Source of the DNA: Piper betle
Lineage: Eukaryota > Streptophyta > Magnoliopsida > Piperales > Piperaceae
Reading direction: 5' to 3'
DNA: 64,000 bases
NCBI GenBank assembly: GCA_033002965.1
Contig: JAURVB010001696.1
Span: 46,962 to 110,961, forward strand
The position numbers and the translations under genes were made by a program. Positions 21,565 through 32,169 of this stretch are shown here, in pieces (positions within the stretch are counted from its first letter, which is position 1; the number at the start of each line of letters is the position of its first letter). Under the pieces are notes generated by a model, which was not told the origin of the DNA, did not search any database, and saw only the letters and a program-made list of their open reading frames with translations.

Positions 21565-24219
21565 TCACTTCTTTCTTAACTCCAAATTTCGAAAAAGAGG
21601 GAGGAGGTAGGACTTGAAGGCTTTATCTTGCCACTCTAGCCCTTCCCACCACTCCTTTGCTCCCTCGATCGCACCTACCAGTGGCCTTTTCTCATTCATT
21701 AAGCCTCTAGGGAATTTTTCTAGTTTCTGACATGCATCAATGTCCAAACGCAAGAGGGAAGGAAAGGAGACATGGTCACTACATATGGTCGTCACTTGTG
21801 GAAGGGAACAAAGATGAAGTAATTGTAGATGGGGTAATGACCTAATTCCCTCATTTGGATTCATGAGCTCTCCTTCCAATTTAGGACAGATGTCTATTCT
21901 AAGATCTTTTAGATGCTCAAGATATTCAAGGCCAATAATATGTTTGAGGGAAGCACACATGGTGATAGTCAAAGAGCACAGGTATTTGAGGGCATCCCCG
22001 CCTACTTGCAACTTCACTAATTGACGGCATCGTAAAACATTGAACTTCTCCAGCCTTTTACTTTTTAGGATTATTTCATCAAGCGGAAAGTAAAAAATTA
22101 ACAACTTAGACATCTCGTTCATGGTCTCAAGAGCTGATCCTATGTCGGCCCACTTAAAAATTGGCCACCTTTTCATTACAAGAATTCTTAGGGACTTGGA
22201 CAACTGCTTGAGACCGCCTATGGTTAAATTCAGCCAAGGTGGATATTCGTCCATGTCAAATTCGTCCATCCCATGATCCATATCTTCTCCATCACGCTCT
22301 GCCACTAACCCCAAGGAGTCGATGCGTAGATACTCCAACTTGGACAAATTCCAGAGATCAGCCGGTAATATGCCCACACTCGTCACACTCAATTCCAGTC
22401 TTCTAAGCTTGCTCATATGCTCAAATATCCCATTCGGAATTAGATTGATGAAATTAACCTCGTCGTCAAATGGAAGAACTAGTTCCTCTAGCTTACTCAA
22501 CTTTCCAAGCTCCAAAGGTAACATTTTTATGAATGTGGGTCTGGTTATCCAGAGCTTTCTAAGCTCCTTAAGTTGTCCTATGGTTGGCGGAAATAAATCT
22601 AGAATTTCTCTTGATTTTATTTCTAACACATTTAGTTTTCTCAAGTTTCCTAATTCACTCGAAAACTTTATCAGATTAGTATTGCATATTCTAAGCCACC
22701 TCAATTCGGTAAATTGTCCAACAATCTCAAGTGTCATATCAAGAAATGTAATATTATCCATTTTTAAGATTCTTAATTTGTCCATGAATTGCAAGAAACT
22801 ATTTTGCAATCTAGGGATCATTGGTCCCCTTGTGTTAAAAATTAAGGTAGACAAATTTCGGCAATGAGGTTGCTCCGGTAAACCATCCCCTTTGAGTACG
22901 TACATCCCATTAGCCTCCTCCCACCTATTCCTTATCTCATCTTTTGTCAATTTCAGACGTTCACCATGAACAAAGAATTTCGATTCACCGGCAATCCATA
23001 GCCCCATGTCCCGTATGATGTCATGCATTGTCAGCGAGTGACTATCTTTTAGTTCAAGCAAGCAAGCCACCGATAGTCTATCTATAATTGCATACCCTCG
23101 ATTGCACGTATCATGATAACTGCAATCCAAATCCAAAATCCCATCTCCAATCCAAAACTCTACAAGCTCTTTTCGATCAATTCCCCAATCTTCAGGATAC
23201 AAACAGCAAAACAAGAAACACTTCTTCTCTACATCATTTTGTATGTTGTCGTAACTCAATTTTAAGATAGAAAATAATCTTTCTTCAGACCCTTGAACCT
23301 TCCCCGGAGATTTTTGAAGATTATACAGTGCATCTTCCCAAGCTCCACGACTATATTTACATGTCATAGCCCTCCCAATAATGACGAGTGCGAGTGGCAG
23401 CCCTTTACATCCTTGAGCAACACTTTTAGCAAGGTCAATGATTTCATTATGGGAGGAATGAAGGGTCTTAGTCCCAACATGTTTGGCAAATAATGCCCAG
23501 GAGTCATCCCAGCCCAGAGGTTGAATTTTGATCTCTCTATCAGGCTGCATCTGTGAGCATACATCTTCTAATCGAGTAGTAAAAATGATTTTGAAGATGG
23601 ATGTATCAAAATTCATCTCACCCAAAACTCCAATCTCATATAAATCTAAAGCTTCCCATATATCATCAAAAAATAAGGCTAGTTTCCTCCGGCTGCTAGC
23701 AATTGCCTTGTTTATATCCCTCGCACGTTTGTGAGGGTGTGCATCCTTCTTAAAGGCTAAACCCATCTCCTCCATTATATCTTCTTGAATCCGATCAACG
23801 TTTACGATTTTTGAGACGACAATAGAGAGGACTTTGAAGTTATTGGGCCCCAAAAACTCGTACCAAACTTTTTTTGTAAGGGTTGTCTTCCCAACCCCGC
23901 CCATGCCATAAATCCCAACAATTCCAACATCATCTTCAGTAAGATATTTGCATACCTCATCGAAGGCTTGGTCTTGGCCAATGGAGATTGAGGACGAAAT
24001 CCGGCTCCTGCCACCAGCTTGAGGAAGAGCTTGAGCAGAGGTCGATGATGTAAAAGGAGCAGATGGTCCAGCTATAATTGAATTTCCTGGCGTTTGACCT
24101 TGTGGGTTAGCTGGATCTAACCCAATCACAGAGGTCTGATGTGGTAGACGACTCCTCATTGCGCTGTGGAGGATCCCTTGTATAGAAGGGTTGATGGGAG
24201 TGATTTCCTCTTGGGACAT
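21565..24219 (-). CDS. RPS5-type NBS-LRR immune receptor, copy 2, intact (884 aa)
   Basis: Single uninterrupted frame, start ATG at 24219 (MSQEEITPINPS, shared with copies 3 and 4). NB-ARC switch domain: P-loop GMGGVGKTT 105-113, RNBS-A near FKVLSIVVSK (128-137), kinase-2 LALFFDDIW 180-188 (the final Trp marks the non-TIR class), RNBS-B IIFTTR 211-216, GLPLAL 273-278, RNBS-D CFLFCCLYPEDW 334-345, MHD 398-400. Leucine-rich repeats fill ~430-850, and the tail has EWWEGLEWQDKAFKSYLLPL. The receptor would bind ADP/ATP in the cytoplasm and trigger immunity. Only ~80 Ser/Pro/Gln-rich residues precede NB-ARC, and no coiled coil, TIR, RPW8 or myristoylation start is visible, which is unusual. All key motifs are kept, so it is probably functional or a helper-dependent variant (inference). 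Confidence 0.95.
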   Translation of the reverse strand: MSQEEITPINPSIQGILHSAMRSRLPHQTSVIGLDPANPQGQTPGNSIIAGPSAPFTSSTSAQALPQAGGRSRISSSISIGQDQAFDEVCKYLTEDDVGIVGIYGMGGVGKTTLTKKVWYEFLGPNNFKVLSIVVSKIVNVDRIQEDIMEEMGLAFKKDAHPHKRARDINKAIASSRRKLALFFDDIWEALDLYEIGVLGEMNFDTSIFKIIFTTRLEDVCSQMQPDREIKIQPLGWDDSWALFAKHVGTKTLHSSHNEIIDLAKSVAQGCKGLPLALVIIGRAMTCKYSRGAWEDALYNLQKSPGKVQGSEERLFSILKLSYDNIQNDVEKKCFLFCCLYPEDWGIDRKELVEFWIGDGILDLDCSYHDTCNRGYAIIDRLSVACLLELKDSHSLTMHDIIRDMGLWIAGESKFFVHGERLKLTKDEIRNRWEEANGMYVLKGDGLPEQPHCRNLSTLIFNTRGPMIPRLQNSFLQFMDKLRILKMDNITFLDMTLEIVGQFTELRWLRICNTNLIKFSSELGNLRKLNVLEIKSREILDLFPPTIGQLKELRKLWITRPTFIKMLPLELGKLSKLEELVLPFDDEVNFINLIPNGIFEHMSKLRRLELSVTSVGILPADLWNLSKLEYLRIDSLGLVAERDGEDMDHGMDEFDMDEYPPWLNLTIGGLKQLSKSLRILVMKRWPIFKWADIGSALETMNEMSKLLIFYFPLDEIILKSKRLEKFNVLRCRQLVKLQVGGDALKYLCSLTITMCASLKHIIGLEYLEHLKDLRIDICPKLEGELMNPNEGIRSLPHLQLLHLCSLPQVTTICSDHVSFPSLLRLDIDACQKLEKFPRGLMNEKRPLVGAIEGAKEWWEGLEWQDKAFKSYLLPLFRNLELRKK

Positions 24220-24345
24220 CTTGTGGGGAGAAGAGTTAGATGTAGGAATAATGAAGAGAAGAAAAAAGTAACTGATCTAGGAATTAAGATCTCAGTGATA
24301 TGAAAAATGGAAAACAACACAAGACCCAGAAAGGAGGGAGGGCTT

Positions 24346-24535
24346 GATGAGGAGCAAAGTAGATCAAAGTAAATTGCGGAGCAAATTTATAAGTTGATCA
24401 AAGATCAAGTCAATGGCGGAGAATGATGAGGAGCAAAGTAGATCAAAGTAAATTGCGGAGCAAATTTATAAGTTGATCAAAGATCAAAGTCAATGGCGGA
24501 GAATGATGAGGAGCAAAGTAGATCAAAGTCAAATG
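24346..24535. repeat. 79-80 bp tandem repeat upstream of NLR copy 2
   Basis: Units begin GATGAGGAGCAAAGTAGATC at 24346, 24425 and 24505, the third partial. It lies ~130 bp upstream of the NLR start codon, in its promoter or leader. The other NLR copies have a single version of the region. Confidence 0.85.
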
Positions 24536-24539
24536 CACC

Positions 24540-25114
24540 GAAGGGAGGTGCTAAGGGGAGGGGATAGGTTGGGTGGGAGATATTAGCAGATGTGAGTGAC
24601 GAAACCCATTTGTTCCACACCATGTGAATCATATCAAATAAGTTATATGAAACAATATTAGCAGCTCCATCATAAACATGTAATCGTTTACACGTACAAT
24701 AATTGAAGGCATCAACACAAGAGGCGTGGCTAATAAACCACGACAAACAGTAGATCAATGAAGTATCATACCAGCTTTTAGTTTTTCCCTCAAAGCTATA
24801 TCATACTAGTTAATGGCAGCAAAACTAGTGGCCCGGATGTTTACATCATCTATCTTCTTGAAGTCTGTTCTTTATACAATATTGCTATATAACCATGATC
24901 AATACTGTTTTTCGACTACCAATCACCGATAACTATTGTCTCTCACTTGCATTTTAAGATGGAATAGCTGTTTTTTTTGCATGCATATATTGTTTCCGTC
25001 CAACATATATATAATATTGAAGTCCATCGATGATCAACTTAAAATTTATCAGACGCTTATACTTACCCAGTGAGTAATGAGCATTTATTGTTTTTTTCTT
25101 GTGCAACAAATATA
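24540..25114. other. NLR2 5' flank
   Basis: AT-rich flank that aligns with 44990-45650 upstream of copy 3 and 63600-64000 upstream of copy 4. It presumably includes the promoter. No gene seen. Confidence 0.55.
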
Positions 25115-25386
25115 ACTGGGGAATTTGATGTGCTTTTTTTGTTGAAAAAAACATTTAAAAAAAAAATTAACGCACGAAATCCCCAACAAAACTAGTGACC
25201 AAACTTGCTAGCTAAATCACTAATGATTCTTTCCGATAGAATTTCACCGAAAATACTTCAATGTTTAAAATAGTTTTTGCATTTATTTCAACCCGTATAT
25301 GGTAAAAAATTGCATGAGCTAAGACTAATTCTTTTTATTTGATTGTTTTCTTCTCTATGGTTGGCAGCTTGCTGGTCATAACAAAC

Positions 25387-25418
<32 letters not shown>

Positions 25419-25706
25419 GAATTTGATGTGTTTTTTTTTTTGAAAAAAATAATTTTTAAAAAATTAACACAAAATTAACTCACGAAATCCCCAACAAAAC
25501 TAGTGACCAAACTTGCTAACTAAATCACTAATGATTCTTTCGGATAGAATTTCTCTAAAAATACTTCAATGTTTAAAATAGTTTTTGCATTTATTTCAAC
25601 CCGTATATGGTAAAAGATTGCATGAGCAAGACTAATTCTTCTTATTTAATTATTTTCTTCCCTATGGCGTGCTGGGTCATAACAAACTATATATATATAT
25701 ATATAT
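25115..25706. repeat. ~300-bp direct duplication with TA microsatellites
   Basis: 25115-25405 and 25418-25706 are near-identical tandem copies (GGAATTTGATGTG ... CATAACAAACTATATATA). Each ends in a (TA)n tract; the first continues into (TG)n (25387-25418). The single-copy state is seen at 45650-45935. The Mutator-like element sits in the second TA tract. Confidence 0.85.
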
Positions 25707-25866
25707 GGGTTTAATGTTGGTGTACTGCAGCACAGCTAACTTGGCTGTGCTGCAGTTTGATTGCAGCCGTTGGATTCAATCCAACGGCTGCAATCAAACC
25801 TAGTAAATACACGAAAACAGGGAAGCGGGGGAGTCCCTGGTGCTGTTCCCGCCATTCCCGCCAGCA

Positions 25867-26640
25867 GCTCACCGCGCCGGCGCCGGACGCTGCACGGCCG
25901 AGGGGTCGCCGACGGCCACCGGCCCTCCATCCCCTACATCGGCTTGCCATCGGGCTGGGTTGAAGAAACGTCGACGGTCAGAGAAGAGGAAGCGGGGGAG
26001 GCGGTCGAAATCCAAATTTCCGGCCGTTGGGTCGCCGCGCCGGACGCTGCACGGCCGAGTGGTCACCGACGTCCGCCGAGCTGACATTCCATTCGTCGGA
26101 AAGCCGTCAGCTTGCGTCACGAATCGCCGGCAGCCAGAGAGAAGAGGAAGCGGGGAGGAAATGGGGTGAAGCGGTGGCGGCTGCTCTGTTTCTGGCAGTT
26201 GGGTCGCCGCGCCGCACGGTGCACAGCCGAGGGGTCTCCGACGGCTGCCGGCCCTCCAACCTCTTAGTCTGAAAGCCGTCCGCCGTCACGCACCGTCCGC
26301 CGCTGCACGCAGTCCGCCGCCGCACGCAGTCCGCCGCCGCACAAGCCAAGTGTTGCACGGTCTGGGGGCGGCTGCCCTGTTTCGAGCCGCTGGGTCGTTG
26401 CGCCGTACGGTGCACAGCAGAGGGGTGGCCGACGGCTGCCGGCCCTCCATCCTCTTAGTTGGAAAGCCGTCCGCCGTCGCACACCGTCCGCCGCTGCACG
26501 CAGTCCGCCGCCGCACAAGCCAAGCGTTGCACAGTCGGGAGGCGGCTGCTCTGTTTCCAGCCGTTGGGTCGCCGCGCCGCACGGTGCATAGCTGAGGGGT
26601 GGCCGACGGCTGCCGGCCCTCCATCTCCCTCCACGATGAT
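25867..26640. repeat. GC-rich tandem array inside the MULE
   Basis: Five diverged copies of a ~170-190 bp unit, each with GCGCCG.ACG.TGCAC followed by GAGGGGT..CCGACGG and CCGGCCCTCCA, start near 25870, 26035, 26207, 26400 and 26573. The three between 26176 and 26640 are closest, spaced 191 and 174 bases. Open frames on both strands across it are by-products of a stop-poor GC-rich repeat. Confidence 0.75.
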
Positions 26641-26972
26641 CAGTCCCTCTCCCAACCCCCGCCCCGCCGCCCTCGCCGACCTTGCCTATTCCCCCTCCGA
26701 CCGCTCCGACGGCCGCTTCCTCGCCGCACATTGCCACTCCGGCGTTGTTGTCACCGGCCCCATATTACCCAGAAAACAGGGGTGACGAGAGGCTTCATCT
26801 ATTTCCCGCTGCCGTCTGTGTCCCGCCGGAAGGTCGGTCGTCACAGCACACCAATTGCTGCACGGCCGGGGAGTGGCCGAAATCCGCTGCCCGCCGCCCG
26901 GTTGCTGAAACCACCGTCTCCGTCTACCCACCGGGAGGTGAGTTTAGGTGTGGGGTAGTTTTGTAATTAAAA

Positions 26973-27344
26973 ATTGACTCGCTCCCGACTCGAGTCAATA
27001 TTATGAAATAAATCTAGAAAAATATAAAAAAATTCAATAAATTCCCAAAAAAATTAAATACTCAAATTGTAATTCGAATAACGTGCTTTAAACGTAATAA
27101 CAGACCCAAAAATAATAAACAACATGGATTACGCGGTGGCGAGGCGGGGACAACGCTGGCTTGTGGCGTCGCTGGTTAGAAGCTGTCGCCGACGGCAAGG
27201 TTGCAGTAGTGGGGTGGCGCGGCAAGAAAGAAGGGGGTGGGGGGCAATCGGTTGGTAGGAGAAGAAACATGGGAGAAGGTCGGGAAAAACATAGGGTTGG
27301 GTAGTTTTGTAATTAAAACTTGACTCGCTCCCGACTCGAGTCAA
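26973..27344. repeat. Duplicated segment with TTGACTCG...CGAGTCAA hairpin
   Basis: GTTTTGTAATTAAAA-TTGACTCG-CTCCC-GACTCGAGTCAA plus ~90 bases of following AT-rich sequence occur twice, hairpins at 26973-26999 and 27320-27344. A version with a perfect hairpin is in hAT element 1 at 4189-4213. Confidence 0.75.
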
Positions 27345-27646
27345 TATTACGACATACATGCATAAAAATATAAAAAAATACAATAAAATCCCATAAAATT
27401 AAATAATTGATTTCTAATTGTTTTGCTTATTGATTTGAGGTGAACTTTGAGGGTCCTTTCTTTAGATGTATGTGGAATGGGATATTTGGGATGTCTTTCT
27501 TTCGTTCATGTTTCCTCGGGTTGAAATTGAATTGAGAAAAACTTTTTCTTTAATGGCGTGATGTTGATTTATTTAAAATGATTGTTTATTTTCATTAATC
27601 GTTGGTTATGATGATATGCTATACATGGAAACTTGCAGGTAGTTCA

Positions 27647-29969
27647 ATGGAAGATAATGAAGATCAGATACACGAATTGTCGTTGACTCGACATGGAATG
27701 CATATTACAGAAGAAGATTGTGAAGAAAATGAAGAATTTGACAAGGATAGTGAAGATTTTGACAAAACAGAAAATGAAGGTGACGCCTTACAAATATCCG
27801 AATGCTTTGAAAATATGACCCCTTGCTTGGGCATGGAATTCTCTTCGGAAAAACTGCATATGATTTTTACAACCAATATGCAAAAAGACAAGGGTTTGGC
27901 ATTCGAAAGGGTAGCTTTTATCGATCGAGGAAGACGAACTGTATCACATCTCGAAAATTTGTATGTTCGAAAGAAGGCAAGAAAGATATGAATGACAAGA
28001 GGAAGATAGGGAAAGAAGTCAAAAGGCGTAGAGATGTTAGAGAAGATTGCAAAGCTTATATGAGAATACATCTAAGCAAGTGTGGGGTGTGGAAAGTAGA
28101 AGAATTTTTGGACATTCACAGCCATTACCCTTCAACTCCAACGAAAGTTTCAAAGCTTCGGTCTCATAGTCGTCTGTCTGAATCCTGCAAGAATATGATT
28201 GAATCACTTCATCAAACCGGAATGAGACCATCAGCCATCTCTAAAGTTTTGAATGCAACTTCCAATAGCGCCGACATTGACATAGTGACGAGTCAATCTT
28301 GCATCAGCCATCTGAAAAGCACACGTAAGAATGATGTTGGGCGGCAATGCTTAAGTGTTATCAAGTACTTTCAAGAGAAAAATTCAACAGACCATGATTT
28401 CTTCTTTGAAATTGAATTAGATGAGAATGGAACGACCCAAAATGTATTTTGGGCTGATGGGAGATCAAGGGCATCTTACTTGAACTTCGGTGATGTGATA
28501 GTATTTGATGTAACTTATAAGACCAATGCATTCTCCATGCCGTTTGCTCCATTCACCGGTATTAATCACCATAGGCAATCGATCCTATTTGGTTGTGCGT
28601 TACTTGCAGATGAGACAGAGGCAACATTTACTTGGTTGTTCAAGACATGGTTAAAATGTATGTGGGGAAAAGCACCGACTTCAATTATCACAGATCAAGA
28701 TGGTGCAATGCGAAAGGCTATTGCTACTGTTTTCCCGAGAACCCATCACAGGTTTTGCTCATGGCACATATCTAATAATGCCATGATTCATCTCAAACAG
28801 TTGAAGTACATCCACAGTGAATTTGAGAAAGAATATAATGATTGGATATATAGAAGTGATACGATCACTGAATTTGAGGAAACGTGGAAGATTCTAACAG
28901 AAAAATACAATGTGGACCAAGAAAGTTGGTTGTCCTCCATGTATGATCTCAGACACCATTGGATATCTATATACATGAGGGATAAATTCTTTGCTGGTAT
29001 GACTTCGAGCCAAAGAAGCGAGAGCATGAACTCATTTTTTGATGGATTTGTGCATTCACAAACTCCGCTGGCAGATTTTGTGAGGCAGTATGATAGAGCA
29101 TTACAATCTCATAGATTTGCCGAGGAACAAGAGGATTTTCATACTTTAAATTCTAAGGCTGTGCTATGTGGACACTCTCCTCTTGAGGTTGAAGCGGCGA
29201 CGGTGTACACGAGATCAAATTTTGAAATCTTTAAAGACCAATGGAAAAGGAGCCAAGGTTGCATTTACAAGAAAATCGGCAACGAGGGTTCAATAACAAA
29301 ATATGAAGTTTATCCACACGATGATGAAGACAAAAAACAAGTGGTTGCCTACCAAGCTTGTGGAGAATTGAATGTCACATGCAGTTGCAAGAAATTTGAA
29401 AGTGAAGGATTTTTGTGTATGCACATTTTGAAAATTTTTCACAAGAAACAACTCTGCAAAATTCCAAGTCAATATGTGCTCTACCGTTGGACCATTAAAG
29501 CTAGATATTGTTATTCAAGCCGAAGTGAGGATACCAACATCAGTCATTCCTCTACAAGTGCACTTGTCCCACTGCAAATATGGAGATTTCGGAATTTGGC
29601 TATCCGATTGCAAGATTTGGGAACAAGTTCAGCTGAGCACTATGATTTTGCATTACCACATTTAGAAAATTTGGTTGAACAGCTTGATGCGATTAGGAGT
29701 TCATCTTCATTGCGAGGACAAACAAGCAGCGAGGTTGTTGAGACGGAAGTTAGAACTTCAATGGAGCATATTCCTCAAATAGTTGTCCGTGATCCCTCTC
29801 ATTTGCGTACTAAAGGTCGTCCTAAGAATAGTCAAAGATTGAAGGCAGGATACGAAATTGCTCAAGCTCAATCAAAAAAAGGATGTGTAGTCTTTGTAAT
29901 GAGAGAGGTCATTATTCGACAACATGTAAAAATGTTCATACCAAGTGTAACAATGACCCCATGCAATAG
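27647..29969 (+). pseudogene. FAR1/MULE-type transposase with two frameshifts
   Basis: A Mutator-like transposase of the FAR1/FHY3 kind. The likely start is ATG 27647 (MEDNEDQIHELS), just after an acceptor-like TTGCAG, with an acidic N-terminus. A one-base change near 27851 separates GMEFSSEK from TAYDFYNQYAKRQGFGIRKG, the FAR1 DNA-binding domain. The main frame (27823-30006) has the MULE DDE domain with FDVTYKTN (Asp 229) and TDQDGAM (Asp 291), HRFCSWHI, RSESMNSFF, and a SWIM zinc finger with Cys520, Cys522, Cys532 and His534. A second one-base loss in the A7 run at 29874-29880 hides a zinc knuckle (MCSLCNERGHYSTTC) and the natural stop at 29969. The core is well preserved, so decay is recent, or the frame changes are sequence errors. 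It was probably the transposase that moved the 7-kb element. Confidence 0.88.
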
Positions 29970-30009
29970 GATGTATTGGGCTTGTATATTGTATGGTTGT
30001 AGATGATGG

Positions 30010-30507
30010 GAAACATTGTCATTGTAATTTTTGTGCATTTTGTGGATTGCAAGTTTGAATTTCTGTGTATTTACATAAATTACGCATCTCAAGTTTTCAT
30101 GAAATAAAAAATCCACGATAGTTTTTTTCTTTCACACTGAAGTCATCAAATACGAGGAAGTTGCATTTTACGGATTGAAATTTAAAATTAGGGTCGATTT
30201 GCATTATTTCAGCGTCCCAAATTTTGAGCTAGACCGGCAATAAGCCAAGAATGATAAGCTTGATTTGAAAATTTTCATAAACAAAGACGGCTTCCCAGGT
30301 GATAGAGCTCCTGCCTTTCTTTTCTGAATTGTTAGGAGGACTTCCTTGAGTATGGAGTTGCCCAAGAGTTTGTTGAATCATATCATAATAATCGGTGAAA
30401 GTGACTGACAGGAAGATCAGAACCGAAAAGTAAAACAAAATAATGATTCACATTATTGGTAAAAGTTATTTCAGCATCTCAAATTTTCATCAAATTTTAA
30501 TTAAGTA
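30010..30507. other. MULE 3' region, no gene
   Basis: AT-rich sequence after the transposase stop. I see nothing coding in it. Confidence 0.5.
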
Positions 30508-30580
30508 GGATCTTGATGGATTCGAACCACCATCCCTCAAGAATTTCTTGAGTGCTCTGCCAATTTTGAGCTAAGGATCC
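30508..30580 (-). tRNA. tRNA-like 73-nt cloverleaf, probably a pseudo-tRNA
   Basis: The minus strand folds as a complete class I cloverleaf: acceptor GGATCCT/AAGATCC (6 of 7 pairs), D arm GCTC/GAGC, anticodon stem CTCAA/TTGAG, variable loop GGAT, and T arm GGTGG-TTCGAAT-CCATC. The anticodon loop would be GAAATTC, which lacks the invariant U33, and the anticodon position would read AAT. The A box (TAGCTCAAAATTGGC) and B box (GGTTCGAATCC) are close to consensus. No CCA and no clear T-run terminator follow. I cannot match it to a known isoacceptor. It may be a decayed tRNA or the head of a tRNA-derived SINE. Confidence 0.5.
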
Positions 30581-30843
30581 ACAACATAACAGTTTAAAGT
30601 AAATACAAGATGTGTGGCAATTTTAAAGTAAATACAATGTGTGAGTTCTCTACCTTCCCTCTTGTGAAGTTGGTGTCCAGATGTCACACTGTAAATGAAG
30701 CAATTTATGTAAGCAATGCCATTTGCAGAGAAGTGATGTCAGAATAATCTCATTTAACCATGAAAAATAGAACAATATACACATAACACACAAACTTCCA
30801 AACTTCAAAACTGTAAATTACAATGGCAAGAATGACTTGGAAC

Positions 30844-31245
30844 CTAACTTCCAAGTTTAAAGGCTTCAACAAATAAGCCCAAGCAAATACCAGCTTTCCA
30901 GAAGTTAATCATCACCAAAGACTGAAGTTTCCCATTGTTGGCCATGACCGACATTGGCTTTTTGTACATGAGCATTCCCATCCCTCTATGGCTGCCACTA
31001 CAATGCCAGCAACTAAAACATCCCAATCACCTGTCTGCCTGAGAATTGTTGCCAAAGCATTGGCGGTATAGAAACCCAGCAGTAGAAGAAATACCTTCAC
31101 GAGGAAGTTTTTCTAGCAGCATTGAGCTTTTCAAGCAACTGCCTACTGCCGGCAGCAACTATTCTTCCCATTCAGTTCCAACAAGTCGTGCCAGTTTCAA
31201 AGAACTCACTGTTTGGCCGCTGCTGAACTCACCATAGGCAATAGA
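30844..31245 (-). pseudogene. Ycf20-like chloroplast protein fragment inside the MULE
   Basis: The minus strand encodes the membrane core of the plant nuclear Ycf20-like family, thylakoid-associated proteins linked to non-photochemical quenching. [38 protein letters not shown], then after a frame change [13 protein letters not shown], and [19 protein letters not shown] then EAFKLGS. Upstream, [12 protein letters not shown] appears in another frame. At least two frame changes and the lack of a start show a dead fragment. It contains two hydrophobic segments as expected. Its position within a 7-kb TIR element suggests transposon capture (Pack-MULE style), but the gene could also have lain next to a nested insertion. 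Confidence 0.72.
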
Positions 31246-31596
31246 AAATCTGCAACATGCATAAATATCTTAGGAAAGAATCACAAATGAAACTCAATCT
31301 AATAGATAAAGATGCTGCCTCTAATTTCAAAATTCACTCCTCATAGAAATGATCCACTTTCGAAATCATTCGTGCTTCTGATATTAGTCTCACATCTAAA
31401 TCAGAGTTAAGAAAGCTTTTTATCACCCACAGAAATTGAAAATAGGAAATGCTAATTGTACTAATTTTGTCATTCATGCTAGAAAAGATAAATGCTCCAT
31501 CATAACGTTGTATCTGGAAATGTTTGCGCCACTACAAAAAAACAAAATTTATTCTGCTCTTCCCTTGACATTAGGTAAAAAAAATAACAGATACCT

Positions 31597-31757
31597 TTCA
31601 TGTTTTCTTTCATCAACTGAGATGCTCATCTCGCTTGACAGTAAGCTGACCAAAAGCATGGGCAACCCCAAGTCCATCAGAGGTGGAAGGAAAGCATGTA
31701 CTTCAAGCAGGTGAATGCCCTCCCTAACACCAATATTCTCCATATCTGTCATCTGAA
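31597..31757 (-). pseudogene. Unrecognised 161-nt exon-like segment inside the MULE
   Basis: The minus strand has an acceptor-like GTGCAG, 161 open bases and a GT donor (AAAG|GTATCT). It encodes QMTDMENIGVREGIHLLEVH, AFLPPLMDLGLPMLLVSLLS then SEMSISVDERKHER. It reads like a real exon but I do not recognise the family. It is on the same strand as the Ycf20-like fragment, so it could be a captured exon of the same or another gene. Confidence 0.4.
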
Positions 31758-31759
31758 CT

Positions 31760-32169
31760 GCACGACAATTGGCATAGTTAACTAAAATTTATTATTATGA
31801 AGAATGCAGGGGATCATATAGACGTAGATGCTTGGAGTTTGAAACAAAGGGGACGTCCAACAAAATTGAAACAAATTGTACATTAACAACACCACAAACT
31901 CATTATAACCAGCATAAAAAACCAACTACTAGAAATTGGAGCACAAAGATGGTTTTTTTATTTGGTCTTCTTCCATACACTTGCTACAATTTTACCTTTC
32001 TGGGAAGTAGAAGAGGGGAGGGGCCGAAGATCAGGAGGTGTGCCACCCCTGCCGTCGTCGGCGACGTCCATGGCCCTGATTGACCCGGGCTGCAGCCGCC
32101 AACATCGGCTTCCCAATCCTCCGGTGGGGGGGATGTCAAAAGGTTGGGGGATCCTACGCATTTGGAAGC
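31760..32169. other. MULE interior, no gene
   Basis: AT-rich, becoming GC-rich after 32010. No supported feature. Confidence 0.45.

Noticed and set aside
24346..24535. CRISPR-like repeat array
   Set aside because: The units are head-to-tail without spacers, and this is a plant nuclear sequence.
25115..25706. Direct repeats as LTRs of a retrotransposon
   Set aside because: They are adjacent, have no internal domain or TG...CA ends, and the single copy exists in block 3; it is a simple tandem duplication.
25711..26958. Many long open frames in the GC-rich part of the MULE
   Set aside because: Tandem GC-rich repeat, open in both directions, without recognisable domains.
30508..30580. Functional tRNA gene for Ile(AAT)
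   Set aside because: U33 is missing, one acceptor pair is mismatched and no T-run follows; it does not resemble nuclear tRNA-Ile.
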